A DNA stretch of 64,000 bases from Planctomycetota bacterium (GTDB lineage Bacteria > Planctomycetota > Planctomycetia > Pirellulales > Lacipirellulaceae), in assembly GCA_029781135.1 (NCBI GenBank), contig JAKOXH010000066.1, positions 82,879-146,878 on the forward strand, read 5' to 3'. The notes under the pieces are model-generated. The model saw only the letters and a list, made by a program, of their open reading frames with translations. It searched no databases and was not told the origin of the DNA. Below are positions 60,739-64,000 of the stretch, one piece after another. The position numbers and the translations under genes were made by a program. The stretch's first letter is position 1. Each line of letters opens with the position of its first letter.

Positions 60739-61515
60739 ATGTTTACCGAGGAAATCGAAAAGCTGAAACGCGAGTACACCGACAAATTCGTGGTGGTCGA
60801 TGCGACCCGCCCCGAGTTGGCACGTTTCCGCGACGTCGTCGGCCGCGTGAAGACGGTGAACATGAGTGGCCGGGCGCTCGTCGAGTTCGATGAATATCAC
60901 CAGAACATTGGCTGGTACGATATCGATCTCGATTTCCTGAAGGTCGTCGACGAGCCGCCGCCGAAGGCCCCCAAAGCCGAGGCCAAGAAGGCGGCTCCGA
61001 AAACCGCGGCCCCCGCGGCGAAAGAGAAACCGGCCGCTAAGCCGGCGGCTGCACCGGCCGCCAAGGGCAAGGGATCCGTTGCCGATATCCTCGCTGCCGC
61101 CCGCGGCGGCAAGGCAGCCGCCCCCGCAGCACCGAAGAGTGACGTACCCTCCGCGGGCGAGCCCGCTTCAGCGGGCGGGAAACCCGCCCCCACTCCGAAA
61201 CCCGCCGCTGCTCCCGCCAAAGTCGATCGTTCCAAGATGAGCGTCGCCGACATGCTCGCCGCCGCCCGTGCCGGTGGCTCGGCCGGCACTGCTCCACCAC
61301 CGGCTCCGCCAAAGGCCGCTCCCGCTGCTCGCGCCGAACAAGTTGAGCAAGAACACTCACCCTCGCCCGAAACGCTCCCCGCCCTCCAAGCCGCGACCCC
61401 CTCAAAACTCGCAGGCGAGCCCGCTCCGGGCGGGAAGAAATCCGACCGCCTCGACAAATCCAAAATGTCGATCGACGACATGGTCGCCTGGTGCCGCCAA
61501 CACGATACGAAGTAG
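60739..61515 (+). CDS. Planctomycete hypothetical protein with N-terminal domain and Ala/Pro/Lys-rich linker
   Basis: I start at the ATG 60739. The first 75 residues (MFTEEIEKLKREYTDKFVVV DATRPELARFRDVVGRVKTV NMSGRALVEFDEYHQNIGWY DIDLDFLKVVDEPPPKA) form a compact, conserved-looking domain, perhaps an SH3-like or KOW-like barrel. The next 150 residues are low-complexity Ala/Pro/Lys. Three short repeats of the form KMS-V/I-A/D-DM(L) occur (GSVADILAAARGG, DRSKMSVADMLAAARAGG, DKSKMSIDDMVAWCRQHDT). Two stretches (SAGEPASAGGKP and LAGEPAPGGKK) are encoded by related GGGCGAGCCCGC palindromic repeats and look inserted. Total 258 residues, cytoplasmic. Function unknown. Confidence 0.75.
   Translation: MFTEEIEKLKREYTDKFVVVDATRPELARFRDVVGRVKTVNMSGRALVEFDEYHQNIGWYDIDLDFLKVVDEPPPKAPKAEAKKAAPKTAAPAAKEKPAAKPAAAPAAKGKGSVADILAAARGGKAAAPAAPKSDVPSAGEPASAGGKPAPTPKPAAAPAKVDRSKMSVADMLAAARAGGSAGTAPPPAPPKAAPAARAEQVEQEHSPSPETLPALQAATPSKLAGEPAPGGKKSDRLDKSKMSIDDMVAWCRQHDTK
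61153..61182. repeat. GGGCGAGCCCGC repeat inside a coding sequence, first copy
   Basis: GCGGGCGAGCCCGCTTCAGC plus GGGCGGGA is an imperfect palindrome encoding AGEPASAGG in frame in the low-complexity linker. A second, shorter copy lies at 61411-61436. Confidence 0.85.
61411..61436. repeat. GGGCGAGCCCGC repeat inside a coding sequence, second copy
   Basis: The segment GCAGGCGAGCCCGCTCCGGG plus CGGGA repeats the block of the first copy and also lies in frame (AGEPAPGG). Confidence 0.8.
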
Positions 61516-61541
61516 CGGTAGGGTGGGCACCGCCCACCATT
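61516..61541. repeat. GTGGGC palindrome
   Basis: GGGTGGGCACCGCCCACC forms a stem with loop ACC at the 3' end of the low-complexity gene, between two convergent stops. It may act in termination. Confidence 0.8.
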
Positions 61542-61547
61542 CGCACG

Positions 61548-61979
61548 TTAGCTGCCGATCAAGCTTCTTCCAACATCCCAAAGAAATACTGCCATTTGGC
61601 CGAGTGTGCCCGCCGCAACCCAGATCAAATAGACGGCGACTAAGAACAGACAAATCCGCCGCCACGTCTTCCAGCGCGTTGGCGATGCTTCGTCGCCTTC
61701 TTCACCCTCGTCGTCGTGGTCAATGAGATCCTCTTTCGACCAATCAATTTGTTGCTGCCCCAGCCGCAACGCGACCAGTGTTGCCCGCGCCAAATCCAGG
61801 TCGCGGCTGTCCACCAGCACGCTAACCTGGCCCGGCGCTTCCGCACGAAAATTCGCCGTGTGGATGCCGGTCATTGTGGCCCGAATGCCGTGCTCCTCCA
61901 ACTCAGCAACGATAATCCCGGCCTCCATTTCGGTGGGAACCGAGGTCAGCTTCGCGAGCGTCAATTCCGCCTGGGCCAT
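61548..61979 (-). CDS. DUF2007 domain protein with membrane helix
   Basis: The 143-residue protein has an N-terminal DUF2007 domain (LAKLTSVPTEMEAGIIVAEL EEHGIRATMTGIHTANFRAE APGQVSVLVDSRDLDLARAT LVAL), predicted as a small signalling fold, followed by an acidic linker and one membrane helix (RICLFLVAVYLIWVAAGTLG QMAVFLW). It lies 27 bp downstream of a second DUF2007 gene, and the two share 30-40 residues of near-identical spacing, so they are paralogous neighbours. DUF2007 is described as a putative signal-transducing protein; no partner is identified. Starts at ATG 61979. Confidence 0.9.
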   Translation of the reverse strand: MAQAELTLAKLTSVPTEMEAGIIVAELEEHGIRATMTGIHTANFRAEAPGQVSVLVDSRDLDLARATLVALRLGQQQIDWSKEDLIDHDDEGEEGDEASPTRWKTWRRICLFLVAVYLIWVAAGTLGQMAVFLWDVGRSLIGS

Positions 61980-62006
61980 CGCATGCTCCCTTTGTAAGAG
62001 ATTTAG

Positions 62007-62312
62007 TTATTCTTCCTCATCCGACTTGTCTGCTTCCTCAACATCATCCTCCGGCTGGCCCACATCGACTTGCGACCAATTGATGTGGTCATTCTCCTCC
62101 TGCACCTGAGCGAGAATCTCCTGTGCCTTCGCAAGTTCTTGCGCCGGCACCATGATGTCGACCCAATTCCACGGACCGGCCCGCAGCCCGGAGGTGTACT
62201 CATCCGACTCCGCCCGGATGCCATTCTCTTCGAGCGCGGCAATCACAATCGCCGCCTCCGTTTCGCTCGGCACCGACGTCAACTTCGCCGTTTGTTCCAG
62301 TGGATCGCTCAT
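62007..62312 (-). CDS. DUF2007 domain protein
   Basis: The 101-residue protein carries the same domain as its downstream neighbour (AKLTSVPSETEAAIVIAALE ENGIRAESDEYTSGLRAGPW NWVDIMVPAQELAKAQEILA QVQ) and an acidic tail (VGQPEDDVEEADKSDEEE) in place of the membrane helix. It is therefore soluble. The pair is cotranscribed by position (27 bp gap). Start ATG at 62312. Confidence 0.88.
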   Translation of the reverse strand: MSDPLEQTAKLTSVPSETEAAIVIAALEENGIRAESDEYTSGLRAGPWNWVDIMVPAQELAKAQEILAQVQEENDHINWSQVDVGQPEDDVEEADKSDEEE

Positions 62313-62341
62313 ACGCTCGTTGCTCCAGTTCGTTCAAAAAC

Positions 62342-62483
62342 CTCGTTCCCACGCTTTGTCGTCTCCGACCTCGTTCCCACGCTCCGCGTGGGAACGCAAT
62401 ACCACGACGCTCTGCGTCGCACCGGCAAACCAAGTCGCCGCAGAGCGGCTGTGCCCCAGGTTCCCACGCAGAGCGTGGGAACA
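62342..62483. repeat. GTTCCCACGC palindromes
   Basis: Two copies of the CGTTCCCACGCTCCGCGTGG palindrome, the first with a truncated left half, enclose smaller GACGCTCTGCGTC-type hairpins, as in 51991-52118. The copy at 62458-62483 is complete. Confidence 0.85.
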
Positions 62484-62490
62484 AGAACAC

Positions 62491-62515
62491 CCAGGTGGGC
62501 AATGCCCACCCTACG
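62491..62515. repeat. GTGGGC palindrome next to the DUF1501 stop
   Basis: AGGTGGGCAATGCCCACCCT overlaps the end of the DUF1501 gene. It may help to end its transcript. Confidence 0.75.
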
Positions 62516-63779
62516 CCAACAAGTCCTTAATCACATGCCCGCCGCCGGCAATTTTCATCGGCCGGCCGTTTTTGGCAGTGTACGTGATTGCGAGCGAAAT
62601 TCCCAGCGCCTGGCATACGCTCGCCATCAAATCCTCGGAAGAATACGGCTCGGTTTCCACGCCCGTGCCATCGGCGTTCGTCTTGCCGATCGCCCGACCG
62701 CCCCGAATCCCGGCTCCGCCCAGCACGACGCTCCACGCCCGAGCGAAATGGTCGCGGCCCGTCGCCCCATTAATCCGCGGCGTGCGGCCAAATTCGCCCA
62801 TGCACAGCACCACCGTGCTCTGCAGCAACCCACGCTGCTGCAAATCGTCGAGGAGCGCCGCGAACGCCTTATCCAGTTCCGGCAATTTTTTTTGCAGCGA
62901 TGCAAAACAGTTCTGATGCAAGTCCCAACCGCCCGAATTCACTTCGACGAACGGCACGCCCACCTCGACCAGCCGCCGCGCCATCAGGCAGCCGCGGCCC
63001 AACTCGTTATCGCCGTACTTCTCGAGCATCGCCTGCGGCTCGCTCCGCACCTCGAACGCTTTCATCTGCTGGCTCGTGAGCAAGTCCTGCGTCTTCTTGA
63101 GGATCTTCGCATGTTCTTCCGCCGCCGAGCCTCGCCGCTCGCTGATGAACCGCGTCTCCAGCGCACCGAGCAGCTTCATGCGATCGCTCATCCGCCCCGG
63201 CTGCACGCTCATTTCCACATCGCGAATCCGCCCGTTGGAATCGACCTGAAACGGCGCGTATGCCATGCCCAAAAAACCGGGCCCTTCGCTCGCCCCGCCG
63301 ATGGAAACAAACGGCGGAATCTCCAGCTGCGGCAATTTCGCCTCCATCTCGTGCGCCACGACCGAGCCGTAACCCGGGTGCTCGACACTCGAACTCGGCA
63401 CGTAGCCCGTGTGCATGTAATATCGCCCGCGCTCGTGATCGGCCTCGCGCGTGCTCATCGACCGCACGATGCTCAGGTGCTTCCCCTGCTGGGCGACCGT
63501 CGGCAATAGCTCGCAGATCTGAAAGTCGCCGGTCGTGTTGATCGGCTTGAACTGCCCGGCCGTCGCCGCCCCCGGCTTCATGTCCCACATATCGATCGAC
63601 GGCGGCCCGCCACCCAGCCACAGCATGATGGCCGACTTATGATCCTTGCTGAGTGACTTCGCGTTCGCTCGCAACGAGCGCGTCAGCGCAAACGCCGGGC
63701 CTACTAGCGCCGACGCCCCCGCCAAATGACGCATGAAGTGACGACGGGACATGCCGGAGGGAACGTTGCAGCAGGACAT
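62511..63779 (-). CDS. DUF1501 protein
   Basis: The 422-residue protein has a twin-arginine-like N-terminus (MSCCNVPSGMSRRHFMRHLA GASALVGPAFALTRS, with S-R-R-H-F), as is usual for DUF1501, a sulfatase-like alkaline phosphatase fold. Family segments are SAIMLWLGGGPPSIDMWDMK PG, VAQQGKHLSIVRSMSTREAD HERGRYYMHTGY, PPFVSIGGASEGPGFLGMAY APFQVD, and the C-terminal TVVLCMGEFGRTPRINGATG RDHFARAWSVVLGGAGIRGG. DUF1501 genes in planctomycetes are usually next to DUF1549/DUF1553 cytochrome-type genes, but none is seen here. The export route is likely Tat. Confidence 0.93.
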   Translation of the reverse strand: MSCCNVPSGMSRRHFMRHLAGASALVGPAFALTRSLRANAKSLSKDHKSAIMLWLGGGPPSIDMWDMKPGAATAGQFKPINTTGDFQICELLPTVAQQGKHLSIVRSMSTREADHERGRYYMHTGYVPSSSVEHPGYGSVVAHEMEAKLPQLEIPPFVSIGGASEGPGFLGMAYAPFQVDSNGRIRDVEMSVQPGRMSDRMKLLGALETRFISERRGSAAEEHAKILKKTQDLLTSQQMKAFEVRSEPQAMLEKYGDNELGRGCLMARRLVEVGVPFVEVNSGGWDLHQNCFASLQKKLPELDKAFAALLDDLQQRGLLQSTVVLCMGEFGRTPRINGATGRDHFARAWSVVLGGAGIRGGRAIGKTNADGTGVETEPYSSEDLMASVCQALGISLAITYTAKNGRPMKIAGGGHVIKDLLA

Positions 63780-63830
63780 AGTGACCTCAGCTCTTGTTGA
63801 ATGACCAATGACAGTAGTTCCAAGTTTGCC

Positions 63831-64000
63831 TTACGGTGACCACTCGACGTAAGGCATTGATCCATCGTGGTATAGGCTTTGAATCTCGTGAACGATCCAG
63901 TCCAACATGCGTTTGAAGCGGAGTCGTTCCAAGCGGAGGGTTACGGCATCGCCGCAACCGTCCGCCAGTCGAGTGAGGTGCATCCAAACCCAGATGTTGC
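63831..64000 (-). CDS. C-terminal end of an unidentified protein (cut by window edge)
   Basis: A frame enters from the right edge and ends at a TAA (63831-63833). The last 56 residues read NIWVWMHLTRLADGCGDAVT LRLERLRFKRMLDWIVHEIQ SLYHDGSMPYVEWSP. The codon pattern and residue mix look like real protein; no family is recognised. It runs in the same direction as the DUF1501 gene, 51 bp upstream of it. Whether it is a real gene can only be judged with the neighbouring sequence. Confidence 0.5.
   Translation of the reverse strand, partial: NIWVWMHLTRLADGCGDAVTLRLERLRFKRMLDWIVHEIQSLYHDGSMPYVEWSP

Noticed and set aside
63787..63987. A 66-codon minus-strand frame near the right edge
   Set aside because: The overlapping frame ending at 63831 has a more protein-like translation and enters from the edge, so it was preferred.

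Overview
This window reads as chromosome of a planctomycete, most likely of the order Pirellulales. The marker families are a DUF1559 protein with a prepilin-type N-terminus, DUF1501, DUF1080, paired PQQ-type propeller proteins, three PEP-CTERM proteins (one with a dockerin), a DUF255 thioredoxin-like protein and DUF2007. There is also a tetrahydromethanopterin C1 module, which is known in planctomycetes. The genus cannot be told from sequence alone. I saw no rRNA, tRNA, CRISPR array, phage or transposase gene.

Layout. Positions 1-3000 hold two PQQ-propeller proteins. 3.7-7.0 kb holds a secreted cysteine-rich repeat protein, an orphan FliN-like SpoA protein, quinolinate synthase and a small conserved protein. 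7.1-11.8 kb holds DUF1559, then the C1 genes fae and methylene-H4MPT dehydrogenase with a downstream conserved protein and a small lipoprotein-like gene. 12.4-18.5 kb is mixed: PEP-CTERM, lepA, an M20 peptidase, pabA/trpG and moeA. 18.9-26.5 kb holds exported proteins, uppP and an MBL-fold nuclease. 27.3-40.8 kb is a loose exopolysaccharide region: TPR protein, Wza-type exporter, GDP-mannose 3,5-epimerase-like protein, WbaP-type phosphoglycosyltransferase, FkbM methyltransferase, glycosyltransferase and a Wzy-like membrane protein. 41-64 kb is mixed housekeeping and planctomycete-specific genes: glutathione peroxidase, PfkB kinase, an ECF sigma factor with a candidate anti-sigma partner, rimI, a phosphodiesterase, an ATP-grasp ligase, larC, DUF255, mnmA, prfB with programmed frameshift, DUF1080, DUF2007 twins and DUF1501.

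The most unusual property is not a gene. The gaps are full of imperfect inverted repeats whose arms are built from short near-repeated words (for example CACGAAG, CGCCAAG, GGTCGAG, GGAGACAA, ATTGCGG, GGCGAGC). The word differs between loci but the architecture is the same: arms of 25-40 nt, a short loop, usually just behind a stop codon, and several loci nested like Russian dolls. The same kinds of element also lie in frame inside at least five protein-coding genes (methylene-H4MPT dehydrogenase, the ATP-grasp ligase twice, mnmA, a receiver-like protein and a low-complexity protein). A separate 157-bp element with terminal inverted repeats occurs twice, each copy flanked by a 10-bp near-perfect direct repeat. 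Together these look like a proliferating population of small non-autonomous structured elements that tolerates insertion into essential genes. This is the strongest candidate for something undescribed here.
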